64,000 bases of DNA, taken from contig CAUYUJ010020516.1 of assembly GCA_963575745.1 (NCBI GenBank), positions 527,936 to 591,935 of the forward strand, in the 5' to 3' direction. A model generated the notes under the pieces. It saw only the letters and a program-made list of their open reading frames with translations, had not been told where the DNA came from and ran no database searches. The translations under genes were made by a program, and so were the position numbers. The DNA is from Prorocentrum cordatum (Eukaryota > Sar > Dinophyceae > Prorocentrales > Prorocentraceae). Below, piece by piece: positions 10,677 to 21,440 of the stretch (its first letter is position 1; each line of letters begins with the position of its first letter).

Positions 10677-10683
10677 ACGGGTA

Positions 10684-10859
10684 CTGTGGAGGCCAGTCCA
10701 CAAGAAACCTTCCACAAGAGGCCCAACCCAGCGATCCCAGGACGTCCACTGATTTTTGGTGTGGGAACGTCACGCTCTCCGTAGCAGACCCATCGACATC
10801 CAAGAAAACCAGGTCATCCTGGAGGCGAGCGGGAAAATTCTTGGCATGGGCCTCCACTG
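10684..10859. mobile_element. MITE family A2, diverged copy
   Basis: Left end CTGTGGAGGC after TA, right end GCCTCCACTG. The interior CATCGACATCCAAGAAAACC matches CATCGAAATCCAAGAAACCC of the 3725-3912 copy at the same relative place. The right TA has decayed to CA. Confidence 0.55.
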
Positions 10860-10887
10860 CATCCACGCCCCGGCCCCCACGCGTCAA

Positions 10888-11045
10888 CGCCTCGAGCGCT
10901 TCCTCTCGAGCCGCGTGTCTGGGCGGCCGCCTCCGATGGCCGGCGAGGGGGGGAGGCGCAGCCAGCGGCTCTCGCTCGCGCTCGAGCTCGACGGCCCGCG
11001 CGGCGCAGGCGACGCGGGCCACCAGGGCATCGTCGCCGAAGTCGC
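10888..11045 (-). CDS. Possible exon (hypothetical)
   Basis: The minus frame begins next to a (TCC)n tract, on the coding strand, and reads FGDDALVARVACAARAVELE followed by an Arg/Pro-rich stretch and HAAREEALEAL. It looks helical and charged. A GC donor near 10888 would be acceptable for a dinoflagellate, but this is a guess. No family is recognised. Confidence 0.28.
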
Positions 11046-11283
11046 GAGGAGGAGGAGGAGGAGGAGGAGGAGGAGGAGGAGGAGGAGGAGGAGGAGGAGG
11101 AGGAGGAGGAGGAGGAGGAGGAGGAGGAGGAGGAGGAGGAGGAGGAGGAGGAGGAGGGGAGGAGGAGGAGGAGGAGAGGAGGAGGAGGAGGAGGAGGAGG
11201 AGGAGGAGGAGGAGAGGAGGAGGAGGAGAAAGAGGAGGAGGAGGAGGAGGAGGAGGAGGAGGAGGAGGAGGAGGAGGATTAGG
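11046..11283. repeat. (GGA)n microsatellite
   Basis: About 240 bp of nearly pure GGA. On the minus strand it is a (TCC)n tract immediately upstream of the coding-like stretch ending at 11045. Confidence 0.95.
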
Positions 11284-11329
11284 ATTAGGAGGAGGAGGAG
11301 AAGGAGCCCAGAGCCCCTCGGGTCATGAA

Positions 11330-11480
11330 CAGACATGGCGGGATGAGTTTCGCCATGCTCGGCCCGCTCGGGCTCTTCCGGGACCTCGGGGCCGACCACC
11401 AAGGCGACGCCGGCAGAGACGGGTCTCGTGGAGGGAGTCCACACCTCCACGGAGTGGCAAACATCATGACGTCGGGGGTC
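11330..11480 (-). CDS. Possible exon (hypothetical)
   Basis: The minus frame contains VEVWTPSTRPVSAGVALVVG and then PEVPEEPERAEHGETHP. It has mixed composition with Val, Glu, His and Trp, unlike neighbouring low-complexity frames. Upstream on the same strand is a CT-rich minisatellite. Function unknown. Confidence 0.28.
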
Positions 11481-11640
11481 AGGGAGGGAGGCGGAGGGAT
11501 TGGCATGAGGCAGCGGGAGGGAGGGAGGGAAGGAGGGAGCGCAGGGATGGAGGGAGTGAGGGAAGGGAGGGAGGGAGGGGAGGGGAGGGAGGGGAGGGAG
11601 GCGGGGAGAGGTGGGCGGAGGGAGTGAGGGAGGGATCGCA
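11481..11640. repeat. GGGA-rich minisatellite
   Basis: Irregular GGGAGGGAGG and GGAGGGAGCG repeats, purine-rich on the plus strand. Confidence 0.85.
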
Positions 11641-11679
11641 GCATGAGGCAGTGCCAGGGGGGTCACCACTGGGGGCCCG

Positions 11680-11825
11680 CAACCTCCTCGAGAGAGAGCC
11701 CCTTCCTCGAGCAGGTGCCCCCCAGGAACTCTCTCCAGAGCCGTCCAAAACAGCCCCGCACGTCCAACAACCTCCTCCAGCTCAGATCCAGAAGCCTCGA
11801 TTTCCAGAAGGGAAGGGGGAGCTCT
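11680..11825 (-). CDS. Possible exon (hypothetical)
   Basis: The minus frame reads LEIEASGSELEEVVGRAGLF and continues WTALERVPGGHLLEEGAL. It is preceded on its own strand by CTCCCCCTTCCCTTCTG, a plausible pyrimidine tract. With the stretches at 11330 and 10888 it may belong to one minus-strand gene. No homology can be claimed. Confidence 0.3.
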
Positions 11826-11892
11826 CGGCACTGGCCGGAAACCTGGAGGAAGAGGGTGATTGTATTGTTGTCGCCGTTGTCGGCCCCTCCAA

Positions 11893-12093
11893 AGAGGAGG
11901 AAGAGGAGGAGGAGGAGGAGGAGGAGGAACAATGAGGCCTGATAGGAGGAGGAAGACGAGGAAATGGAGGAGGAGAGGACGACGAGGAGAAGGAGGACGA
12001 GGAGGACGAGGGGGAGGTGGAGGAGGAGGACGACGAGGAGGACGAGGAGGACGAGGGGGACGAGGAGGACGAGGGACGAGGAGGGCTCATGTG
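11893..12093. repeat. (GGA)n and (GGACGA)n microsatellite
   Basis: GGA runs at about 11893-11936, then GGACGA repeats at about 11980-12093. Confidence 0.85.
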
Positions 12094-12235
12094 AGCGCTG
12101 CTCAGAAGGAGGGGCTGGTCCTGCGGAAGGCCCTGGGGCCGAGGACCCTTCTTCTCCATCTGAGCCCCCCTCCTCCGCCGCGAGGGGGAGGACGATGAGC
12201 GAGGAGACGGAAGGGGAAGGAGCGATGGGGGAAGG
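12085..12235 (-). CDS. Possible exon, acidic/Ser-Pro-rich (hypothetical)
   Basis: The minus frame reads SSLIVLPLAAEEGGSDGEEG and then a Ser/Ala/Pro-rich run to SEQRSHEPSS. It could be a disordered linker exon or a by-product of composition. Confidence 0.2.
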
Positions 12236-13190
12236 CTGACGAGGCAAGAGGAATAGGAATACGAACACACTAGGCCCGTATCATAACGATGCGCGGTGAG
12301 GATGCAAGGGCCCTGGAGGGCCAGGTTTACGTTTTTCGAGCGAGGTCGGCCAGCGACAGTCGCAAAGGATGGCCCAAGGGACAAGGCTGCAAGGGTACCC
12401 TAGGGTTTCTGTTGCTCCCATCGGACGTACGGACCACATCCCAGAACCAAATTCTAGCACCAAGAGAAGTATCGAAACGCCGTCGAGCGAGTGTCGCCTC
12501 CCAGGACCTGGCACGCGAACGCCCTCAAGTTTTAGTGCTTCCTTGGCGGTCGAAATTCTTTCTGGTGAGCAAGGCTAAGGTAAGCTGGAACATCATAACC
12601 CTTGGGGAGGCTGCCCATCCTTACCATGCGAATTGGCTGTAACCGTGGGAAGCCACACCGTCTGTCTGAAAGAGAGCCGAAGACCCCCAGGTTCTACCAC
12701 CGTGGGCCGAGCGGGCCGCCGGCGCGCGGGCCAGCGCAGCGAGGCTGTCACGGGCACGAGGCGTGAGGGGCGGGCGAGGACCGCAGGACGATCCCTAAAC
12801 AAGCCTCTGGACGGAGCATTCCCGCGGAATGCGCGTCCCATCTGGGAGCTCGAATGAGCACCTTCCGGGACGGCCCCCGCAAACACTCCCACAGCTCTCG
12901 AGACAATGACATCTGTGCTCGCACAGAAAGCAGGCAATCACGCGACAGAGGGGTCCGCTTGAAGCGATACGACAAGTAGTTGCGAGCGTGGGGATGGATG
13001 GAAATACAGTCGAATATGATTATGCCTTCACGGGCTTTGATGTAGAAGCCGTGCACGGGTGCGGTCCTTCATCGGACTGCTTGGGCAGCCGAAGCATTCA
13101 ATGTACCTAAACGTCTGAATTGACTGTGTATGAGACATTGTCTTTGAAGCTGCTGACATAAGCGGCTAAACAATTCCCATGACCCATTCC
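12236..13190. other. Mostly unique spacer, no gene recognised
   Basis: One of the few long stretches without obvious repeats, with mixed composition. No RNA gene, TIR pair or convincing exon was found. Confidence 0.45.
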
Positions 13191-13192
13191 CC

Positions 13193-13396
13193 ATGGCAGG
13201 AGGAAAAAACGAGGAGGCTAACTACGGCAAAGTTGCTATGATTAAACGAACGGGAAGAAACATTGAGGAGGAACTGGGCAAGACCGGACTACTTGATCAC
13301 TGGCACATCTGCTCCACGGAGCCAAACACCGAGCGGTGGTCAATTTCCAAACGATTCGTTGACACGGGTAGGGTCCTCCCCACCGAAGTCCCCTGA
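13193..13396 (+). CDS. Small ORF, 67 aa (hypothetical)
   Basis: ATG at 13193 opens a 67-codon frame starting MAGGKNEEANYGKVAMIKRT and ending in a stop at 13394-13396. It has ordinary mixed composition (Lys, Glu, Trp, His, Cys) and sits in non-repetitive DNA, which makes it more interesting than frames in the repeats. No family is recognised, and chance occurrence is possible at this length. Confidence 0.25.
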   Translation: MAGGKNEEANYGKVAMIKRTGRNIEEELGKTGLLDHWHICSTEPNTERWSISKRFVDTGRVLPTEVP

Positions 13397-14057
13397 ATGG
13401 TGGTGGCGGTTGTCAAACAAGTTTGCGAAACAAACTACGGGACGTGGGTCCGGGGCAACGACGGGGCTCACCCTGCGGGGATGAGCTAAACGGGGTCAGC
13501 GCTGACCGGGGTCAGCCAAACTCATGTCGCGAACCCTGGAAGGCCGCATAAACAACTGCCCCCCAACCCCAAGTCAACGGAGGGAGTGGAGGCGGGACCG
13601 GCTTCGCCCAGACCTCCAGCATCACGAATCTGTCGCAGCGCGACTCCCCAGACGTCCTGGACGAGAGTCCGAATGAGACGGTCCATGAGGCCAGGCGAAG
13701 CCCCGAGGCTGAAGCTGCCGAAACCCTTTCCACCGTGACAGTTTCGCGCATGGCCGTGCGCCCAAGAAGGGATGCGCGAGAGACGGGAACCGACACCGCC
13801 AACATTGACCACTGGGACGGGGCATTGACAGATGAATGTGCGCGGCTTCCCCCCGGGGCCGGAGGTAGGCGGCGGAGGAGGAGGAGCAGGAATGGGAGGA
13901 AAAGGAGGGAAGCAGGGAAGCACTGAAGAGAAAGCGTCTGCTCACAGACACCACTCTAAGCCTGAGGAGAACACGTAGAGGACCACGCCGAAGGCGAAGT
14001 CCATGGCACGGCGGGGGGAGAGGGGCAGGCGGCCTCGCCCCTGCGCGGGGCAAGGCA
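13397..14057. other. Spacer with a short GGA run
   Basis: GGGGTCAGC-type short repeats near 13491-13515, and (GGA)n near 13872-13910. A minus frame MDFAFGVVLYVFSSGLEW near 13942-14006 could continue the coding-like stretch to its right, but the junction is unclear. Confidence 0.3.
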
Positions 14058-14740
14058 TCATCGCCGACCCTCCCGCTGCTTCCCCCGCCGCGCACCGGGC
14101 AGAAGAGCGCCAGGAGGACCACGTCCAGCCGGCGAGCTCCCCAGCGACGACGACGCCGCCGCTATCTGCCTGCGAAGCTCGTCCGCGCCGACCGTCATCA
14201 GGGCGGCCACGACCTCGGCGGCGGGGTCCATGCCAGCCATCACCACGGCGCAGAAGCGCGCGACCAGGTCGCGCTGCTCCGCGCCCGAGCACGCGGCAGG
14301 CGGCGCAGCAGCAGCAGCGGCAGCCGCCCCTCCCCGCACGAGGCCGTCGGCCCAGCGGTCGTCGTCGATCGCGTCGTCGCCGTCAGCATCGGCCTCAGCC
14401 TGCGGCGGCAGCGCGGCCAGGGCCGCGCGCTCGCCAGCAGGCGCAGCTTCAACGCCAGCGCCGTCCCGCCGCCGCGCCGCGAGGCGCTGGCGGCGTCGTC
14501 GCCGCCGCTCCACCCAGGCCGCCGAGCGGGCCTTGGGAGCAGCAGCGCCTTCCGTGGCAGGGGCCGCGGCTGCGGCCGCGGGCGGCGGCGCGGCGGCGGG
14601 CGGCGCCTCCCGGAGCGCGAAGAGCGCTGCCGAAAGTGCCGACCGCGCCACTGCCGCCACCGTGCGGCGTGGCGCGCGACCCTGCACGGCTGCCCGCACC
14701 GCCGCCTCGACGAGGACAGCGGCGAGGAGATGGATGGGGG
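14058..14740 (-). CDS. Large Ala/Arg-rich open frame, possible exon
   Basis: A minus-strand open frame of about 225 codons, extremely GC-rich. It reads HLLAAVLVEAAVRAAVQGRA next to the (TCC)n tract, then long Ala/Pro/Arg segments, an acidic stretch near 14340-14400, and EQRDLVARFCAVVMAGMDPA with an amphipathic run to the stop at 14058. The later part looks helical and coding-like. No ATG lies near the 5' end, so a spliced internal or terminal exon is more likely than a full gene. Composition alone could keep it open. Confidence 0.35.
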
Positions 14741-14802
14741 AGGAGGAGATGGAGGAGGAGGAGGAGGAGGAGGAGGAAAAGGAGGAGGAGGAGGAGGATT
14801 AG
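14735..14802. repeat. (GGA)n tract at the LINE 3' end
   Basis: GGA repeats ending GGATTAGATTACATTAAACA, where LINE-derived sequence begins. A second GGA tract flanks the other end of the LINE. Confidence 0.85.
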
Positions 14803-14871
14803 ATTACATTAAACAGCGCCTTGAGAAAGGTCGGACGGTGAACACACCAATGACTGGCAAGGTTACTGCAG

Positions 14872-16300
14872 TTATGCCATCGATTGAGTATTGGCTTCTT
14901 TGGCCTTTACTCTAGCGAGAAGGGCTCCCACTCTCTGCTCATACTGTGGGGCGGCGTCATTAGAGGAGAAACCTTTGGGGGCGGACGACACAGACTGCAC
15001 AGATTGGGAACTGGCGAGGGTCGCATCAAGTCGAGAAATGGGGATGGCCTTATCTGAACGTTCCCGCAACCTGGGGTTTGGTCCTAATCCCCGACGAAAC
15101 GCGCTCAACACCTCTAATCCCTTAGAAGTCGGTGCTTCACATGTCTTAGCAAGTTTGATCATCCCCCCCTGCGCCCAGCCACCACAATTGACACATAAGA
15201 ACTCTTGCTCCTTGACGTCAGTGCGTCCAGAACTCGCGACAGGACCCGAGGAAACACCAGAAACAATAGTAAGAGCCGTTCCCGGCACAGCGACGAGAGA
15301 ATGGCCTTTTGGATCCGCGAGCAACTTCATTATAGCAGACGGCGTGCCTTGACAGCCATCGGCTGGGCGATCAGACGACGTACTAATAATTAGACAACGA
15401 GCACACTGGATCCGGAGCTCTGTGCAACGCCACAGGTGCCAACTCCTCTTGGCTCGGGATCGCTGTTGGCTCGTCGGGGCAGCACGACGCCACCTCATCC
15501 CATTGCGAAAGAGAGGGGGGGTCGCACTAGCCAACTTCACAAAAATCCTAGCACGCATTTCGGCCTCCTCAACTGACTGTAAGAAAGCGGGCGTTGGGGT
15601 TGGGTGACGAGCCAGGGCCAGCTTCGCGCGGTTATCAACAATCTTGTTGGCCTGGCCGAAACGACACCCGCCACCTTCGAGCTGATTCAAAACTGCATCA
15701 GAACGGTGGGCCTTAACATGAAAAGCCTCCAAAAACTTCGAGCCATCAAGCTCAAAAGATAATTTCCGAATTCCAGAAAACTTATTCTGGGCCTCGAACT
15801 GCTTTGACACGGGTCTCTGGATGCGCTGTATGACTCCGAGGCAATCTAGACCGAGCTTAGTGGGGCGGTCGGCGATCTGGCCGCGCAGCGCACATGCTCC
15901 GAAACAGCAGGGCTCTAGGGGAGGGAGCCTGGTACAACGCCTCGAAGCACTGCCTGCATTTCCGCCGAGCTCGGTGAAACAATCGCGATCGACCAAGCCG
16001 CGCGTCGGAGCGGCCTGAGCAGCTGCTTGGTGGCCGAGCCATCGGCCGCAATCTCCAGCGGCTGCCCTGGCGGAACGAAGGCAGCCAATTCCTCGGGTTG
16101 ACGGTCGAGCTCGCTCCCCTGCCCGTCAAATATCTCACAAGTAAAGCTGAGAGACGGAGGGACAAGCTCAGAATCTTCATACACAAAGATCCCTCTAGTG
16201 CGCAGACAATCGTCACTCTGACGGACCACCTGCAATGACCCAATAGGGATATCTTCGCAAGCCAATTCCCCAGCAACCTGCACATCGGGCCGCGCGCAAG
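14872..16300 (-). pseudogene. LINE RNase H and C-terminal region
   Basis: The catalytic start of RNase H is visible as EIAADGSATKQL (Asp codon near 16043). Later come the segment LGLDCLGVI, the block FHVKAHRSDAV and the final VDNRAKLALARHP (Asp near 15636). A frame change near 15910-15996 separates the first motif from the rest. Downstream are WRCTELRIQCARC and CVNCGG, probable zinc-binding clusters, then an Arg/Gly stretch to the stop at 14872. RNase H would remove RNA from the hybrid during reverse transcription. Confidence 0.75.
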
Positions 16301-16583
16301 TGCAGATGCGATGATGCGGGGTATCTATCTGTCCACACTCACAACGACCACAACTAAGATACCCCGCTTCATTGGCCCTCTGCTCGGTCCAATTAGCATC
16401 ACATGCAGCGCACTCAAGTAAACAAACTGCTGCTGTCGAGTGAAACTTTTAACACGAGTGCCCATTTTGTCCCTGACCAGGTCCAGAGTGGCCCGATACC
16501 CAGAAGGAAAGCCAAGTTTTCGGCCCAAGGCCAACTCAGCCTGCCTCTGGAGGCCAGCTCCCAGCAACTCTCGCAGCGTTCGT

Positions 16584-16620
<37 letters not shown>

Positions 16621-18064
16621 TAAACTGATATCGATGCGATTCTGATGGTGATCTATCCAAGAACAGGCCTCGGGAGCCGACCATTCTGCCCCCCTGAGAC
16701 ACATGGCAACTCTGCTGAGCGGGCCTCGACTGCGTTTCCAGTCAACGGCGCTGCTCGCATTTGCCTGATGCCGCAGAGAGACGAGAGCTGGGTAACGTAT
16801 ATGGGCTCTCTCGGGCGCCATTCTGGACGTCCAAACCACCCCACTCCATTGCAAGACAGGGCCCAAAGCTGCACGGACATCCCACTCTCCAAAGAGGACT
16901 AACTTGGCACTTGCTGAAGTGCCCCCGTGCATGGGCGCCTGTCGCCTCGACTGGGTTCTGCGCACTGCTGCCAATTCAGCATCCGAAAACCTCAGGACCT
17001 CAGAGCCGTACGACGACGCAGGGGCCAGGCCAGTACGCAGGACCCCCTGGAGGACTTGTGTTGGCTTGCGCTTAATTATACTGCGGAACTTACCTATCTT
17101 CTTGGCACGCTTACGCAATGCCTTCAACCTACTCATAAGTGCGGGCCTTGCGCCCTTCGCAGCTCGAGGGGCACCAGCTGTTGAGTCGACTCCTAAGTAG
17201 GTGACTGCCTGCTTGAAAACGTTGCATGGCATCCGGCGACCTGCTGCTACATCTTTGGCTGAATCCACAGAAGACGCAACTACAGCAATCTTACCATTCA
17301 AAGCCGCACCTAGACTCTGACTGGCTATCTGGAAATCTTTTCCCGCCGCCACCGCTAGATCCAGTGCTCTCTGTCGGTCAGAAGCAGAGATCTGGATGCC
17401 TGAATCGTCGATGTACGACATGAAACTGACACGCGGGGGCTGTCGCGAGACAAACCAGCCATGTTCACGAACTGCATGTATCTTGACGCAAAAATCATTG
17501 AAGCAACCACCTGCTGGGAGGCAAATTAAGCGAGTGATGTTGGCGCATCCTCAATATTCTCGGGGCTTGCCAAACAGTAAACACTAGCTTGAGCAGCGGC
17601 GACGGAACCCGAAAGGCCATGCACTTGTCACGCAAACGTGAGAGATCGATCGTCTCAGAATATTTGCTGAAGTCTGCAACTACTAGCACAGAAAAACGAT
17701 GGTTGGCAGTATCAGCCTCGCTCCTGGCCGCAAGCGCCCATGCAAAATCCACGGCGCTCCGCCCGAGAGTGGCCCCCCAGTACCCGCGGTCCAAGGTACC
17801 CATCACTTCACTTAAAGTGGGGCGACGGAGCCTCTGCCAAATCCGATGCATTTCAGAGTGCAGCACTATAAGCCTATAACCGCTGGATGCCTTAGGCAGC
17901 ATAAGCATTAAAACCCAGGGCAATTGTCGTGGCAAGAGGCCCAGGGGCTCACAGCACTGCCACAACTTTGCTAGGACAAATAGACCGCTGTCGTCTGACA
18001 GCTGGAAATGGCGGGGATGCCGTTGATCGGAAGATCTTGCCGTGCCGTCAGGAAAGGACCGGAT
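16301..18064 (-). pseudogene. LINE reverse transcriptase, frame-shifted
   Basis: RT landmarks on the minus strand: LPKASSGYRLIVL (near 17890), motif A VLVVADFSKYSETIDL with Asp near 17674, a motif B-like LPAGGCFNDF (near 17510) and motif C MSYIDDSG (near 17415, the YxDD box). A frame change lies near 17550, between A and B. A second is at the 34-G run (16584-16617), in the thumb or connection region. A third near 16430 leads into the Cys/His cluster CAACDANW, CGRCEC, HHRICTC. The catalytic residues survive, but the frame does not. Confidence 0.8.
16584..16617. repeat. 34-base poly-G run inside the RT
   Basis: An uninterrupted run of 34 G on the plus strand (C on the coding strand) gives a poly-Pro insertion and shifts the reading frame. 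It may be a real expansion or a sequencing artefact. Confidence 0.9.
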
Positions 18065-18949
18065 GACTCTGCGGATATCTTCGACGCTCGCAACTGGAAA
18101 CGACTCCCTGTCGGGAATCCAAGCATCTGGGGGAATCGCTCCAGCTTTCCAGAGCAACTTGTAAACGCGAGCATCGCGCTGAACTACACTGTGGGGGTCA
18201 GCCGTGGGGCCTAGAGGATCGTAAACAAAAGTGGGGGGGCAAACACTCCGAACCTTGGTGATCCTATGTAGGCCCCTGGCCCCCCCAATACTAGCTGTCT
18301 CGCACCAGCCACTCCCATCTACATCAGCTCGGCGATTGGCGGCCTTCTGGGAGGATTCGACATCGTCAGAAACCTGTTGCAAGAACTCGAGCACAGCATT
18401 TGTGCCCAAATGCTCGTCAAACAATTTACGTGCCTGCCTACAAGAGTTATCCAACCTAGCGCTGAGACCGAAACCTGGATAGTCATCAGCGGCAAAGGTG
18501 GCAACTTCATCAGCATGCAGAACTTGCTGCTCCGCATCCTCATCCTGCGAGGACATCTGGAGCAGTGTTTGCACTGCGTTGCGCAAGCAAGCCCAACCTT
18601 CGGCAAGCTGCACCTTCTCCGAGATGTTGGGGACAGGGTAATCAGCACTAACCCACCTCGGGGCAACATCTCTACCAATTCCTGCAAAATTCGTAACATC
18701 TGTGCCAGTGCAGTCAGCTCGGTACCTGGCAGTTCTCTTAGCAAGGTGGCCCCAGGCAGCACTTAATACACCGACAGCAACCCCAGGATCAGCCTGCTCA
18801 TCATGAGCCAACTCCGAACATCGACCGACGAGATCCTCGACGAACGACCAATCAGAGGGAGCAGGCCGAGGTCCCATTGGGGCGGTGACTGGGGGCTTGA
18901 GAGCGGCTGTGTAAACCAAATGCTGGATGCCATGGCCATTGCTCGCAAG

Positions 18950-19610
18950 CTCTAAGATGACTGGCCTATGCGAACGAGACGTCCACTGATTATCCACATC
19001 TACTGCATTAAATGCTCGCATGCGCGGATCGTTCAGCCCAAAAATATCAAAGGCAGAGGAGCCCGCCCCCCCCCCAGGGCACGCATCGCTCGTGGGCGAG
19101 ACAAGTGTAGCACACGCAAGAGCACCGAAGCCACTCGCATCGAGAGCACTGGGAGTCATGTTCCAATCCCCTCCCAGCAAGCACGGCCCCTTCCATCTCA
19201 CTGAAACGCCTGCCGGCTGCAGCTAACTACTTGGCGTCTCAGACTTGTTGCACCTATGCTGGGTACGCGGTGGAGGTTGATGGTATGCGCAGGCGGCCAT
19301 CCTGGGATATCCAGCACAACATGTAACGCTCGATGTTGCACTACTTGCTCGCAGAGGCCAAGAGGGGCACGCGCTCCGCATTGGCTGCGAACGAAGACGG
19401 CGACTCCTGCTGTAGGCAATACTCCAGCCGAAGGAAGTGCCGGCAGTGCCACCAACTGCCAGCCACGACCATTGATCCAAGACTGTAGCGATTCCAACTC
19501 ACTCTCGAGATAGCCCGTCTCCTGCACCATGGTGACCATAGCTTTGGACCTCTGCAAGCGCTTCTTCAGTGTACGCTTGCCACCATTGGCATTGAAGGTC
19601 TCCAGCATGT
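18950..19610 (-). pseudogene. LINE APE-type endonuclease, frame-shifted
   Basis: Motifs in order on the minus strand: FNANGG (Asn, near 19596), MVQETGYLE (Glu), VAVFVRSQCG, then after a frame change near 19200 LLGGDWNMTP (GDWN) and SRSHRPVIL (catalytic His, near 18973). This is the exonuclease-endonuclease-phosphatase fold that nicks the target in LINE insertion. Confidence 0.8.
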
Positions 19611-19693
19611 GGGATGGTGCCGTCACAGTCGACGGCGGGGCTGGAGTAGTCGCCGTCGGCCGCAGACCTGTGACACGCAGTGCGTAAAACTTG

Positions 19694-20844
19694 CTACCCG
19701 CACCGCTGCCTCTTGAACTGCATCTCACCGATCTTAGCTTGGGAGTCCTCAAAGCTGCCAGCTTGCCACAGTGCTTGCAAACTGGTCTCATCCAATTCAT
19801 CATAGGAACGCATGTCATTGTCGGCGCTGGGAGGTGCCTGGGGCATGTCGGCATCTCCACTTCCCACACCTGCTGCAGCGCCATTGGATGGATCCTGAGG
19901 CATCCTGGCTCGCGGCATCGCCGCGCCCGCCAACGCCGCCGCTGTGCACAACACGAATATTCTTCTGGATCTCCACCCAGGCAGCACGGTTGAGGGATGC
20001 CTGCGCTCCCTCGTACTTGGCGCACATCTCCTCGGCATTGGCGATCTCGATCCTGACACCTTCAGGCGATGGGTCAGGACATTCACCAGACTCAGAGGCC
20101 AGCAGCACAGAGGTACGAGCAACTTCAGCAACCAACTCTGACACTTCCACACGCTTGGCCTCGAGCTTTGACTTGCGCTCCTCAATCGACTTCTGCAACT
20201 CATCAAATTGCTTCTGCTTCTCTCCCAACTCCTTCGTCTGGCGAGCCAACGCCTGACGTGCACGCTGCAACTCATTCGTGGCCCTCCTATGCGCCGTAGT
20301 CGAATTCCGTAGTCCTTTGATACTTTCACGTATACCATCCAGCTTCGTTTTGATAGAAGCGCGCAGCTCATCAAAATCGGCACCAGCTGGCACCTTCCTG
20401 AGCGACTCCTCCAACTCATTTGCTTGCACAACCAGCCGACCACGTTTAGCATCGTCAGAACCTGGGTTAGCCGCTTGTGCAGCGTCAGCAGCTTCTTGGT
20501 CACGGGTGGCTAGATCCTTGTACCATGGGGCACGTTTGGGCTTGCCTTCGGACTTATCAGGCGGTGCTCCTTGCCCAAGTGCTTTGACCAACTCATCCAG
20601 CTGCGCCTGCAAACGTAAAAAAACCTGCATCACCTTTTCCGTTCCCTTTCCCGCCGCCACCTCCAGAATCTGGCTTGGCAGCACGTTGCTTCTTCAGCGC
20701 CTCCAGGGCGCGACTGCGGATGTGGGCGGGCGCCGCATTGCCACAGCGGCAGCGTATGCGGCTGGCACAGTTGTGGGCGGCTCCGCACCGCCCACAACCC
20801 CACTCAGGACGAGGGCCCAGTAGTACATCATCGTCATTGGCCAT
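19694..20844 (-). pseudogene. LINE ORF1 (zinc finger plus coiled coil)
   Basis: ATG at 20844 starts MANDDDVLLGPRPEWGCGRC; the W-x-C-x2-C ... C-x-C pattern resembles a RanBP2-like finger with one position missing. A Gly/Lys linker follows. After a frame change near 20640 comes a long charged Lys/Glu/Gln/Arg segment (about 20600-20080) with heptad-like spacing, likely a coiled coil. Another frame change near 19950 leads to DNDMRSYDELDETSLQALWQ and the end. The likely role is RNA binding and RNP formation. Confidence 0.65.
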
Positions 20845-20987
20845 GGACTGCTCCCGCGGGAGCGAGGGAAGCCAGCAGCGGACTGCCCGCTGGCGAAGAC
20901 TCGAAAAAACTGGGCTCGCGAACGCGTCGCCGCGCTGAGTACTCGCGTTCGCAACCCTCTGAATCGCTCGAGGGGGCAGCACGGCTG

Positions 20988-21105
20988 GAGGAGGAGGAGG
21001 AGGAGGAGGAGGAGGAGGAGGAGGAGGAGGAGGGAGGAGGAGGGAGGAGGAGGAGGGCGGAGGAGGAGGAGGAGGAGGAGGAGGGGGAGGAGGAGAACGG
21101 GTCGC
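20988..21105. repeat. (GGA)n tract at the LINE 5' end
   Basis: GGA repeats with GGGAGGA interruptions, directly abutting the LINE 5' end. Confidence 0.9.
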
Positions 21106-21179
21106 CTGAGCCCTTCGGGGGAACCCTCCAGACGAGTGTGACCTGCGAGTTCGCTGCTTTCTTCCGAAACCTGGACCCC

Positions 21180-21440
21180 GTCTGGGAGGCCCCGAGCAGC
21201 GGCGTCGGGCCGGCTGCCCGCCCCGCCCGCACGAGCGCGCGCGCGCGCGGCGTTGCCCGCAGAACGGTGGCCCCGCCGCCGCCGCGGGGCGGCCGCGCCC
21301 GCGCGGCGCCCGGCACTCGGCACAGCCGCGCGCGGCGCCCCCGCGGAGGGGGGGCTGCGGCGGCGGGGCGGGCCCGCGGCAGGGTCAAGGCGAGCACGTC
21401 CTCCTGCAGGCGCAGCTCCAAAGCAAAACCAGCAGTAGTC
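21180..21440 (-). CDS. Possible exon (hypothetical)
   Basis: The minus frame reads MTTAGFALELRLQEDVLALT and then a long Ala/Arg/Pro run. A T-rich pyrimidine tract (about 21445-21470) precedes it on that strand. The first 25 residues look coding-like; the rest may be GC composition. Confidence 0.22.

Larger units (their letters stand above)
14803..20985 (-). mobile_element. Non-LTR retrotransposon (LINE with RNase H), frame-shifted
   Basis: Read on the minus strand, domains come in LINE order: ORF1 with a Cys-rich finger and coiled coil (20844-19694), APE-type endonuclease (about 19610-18950), reverse transcriptase (about 18060-16600), Cys/His cluster (about 16430-16290), RNase H (about 16050-15620), and a C-terminal CVNCGG cluster (about 15180). 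At least six frame changes interrupt it. RNase H suggests the I-like group of LINEs. The 3' end finishes TTTAATGTAATCTAA with no long poly-A. Both ends abut (GGA)n tracts, so no ordinary target duplication is visible. Confidence 0.85.
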
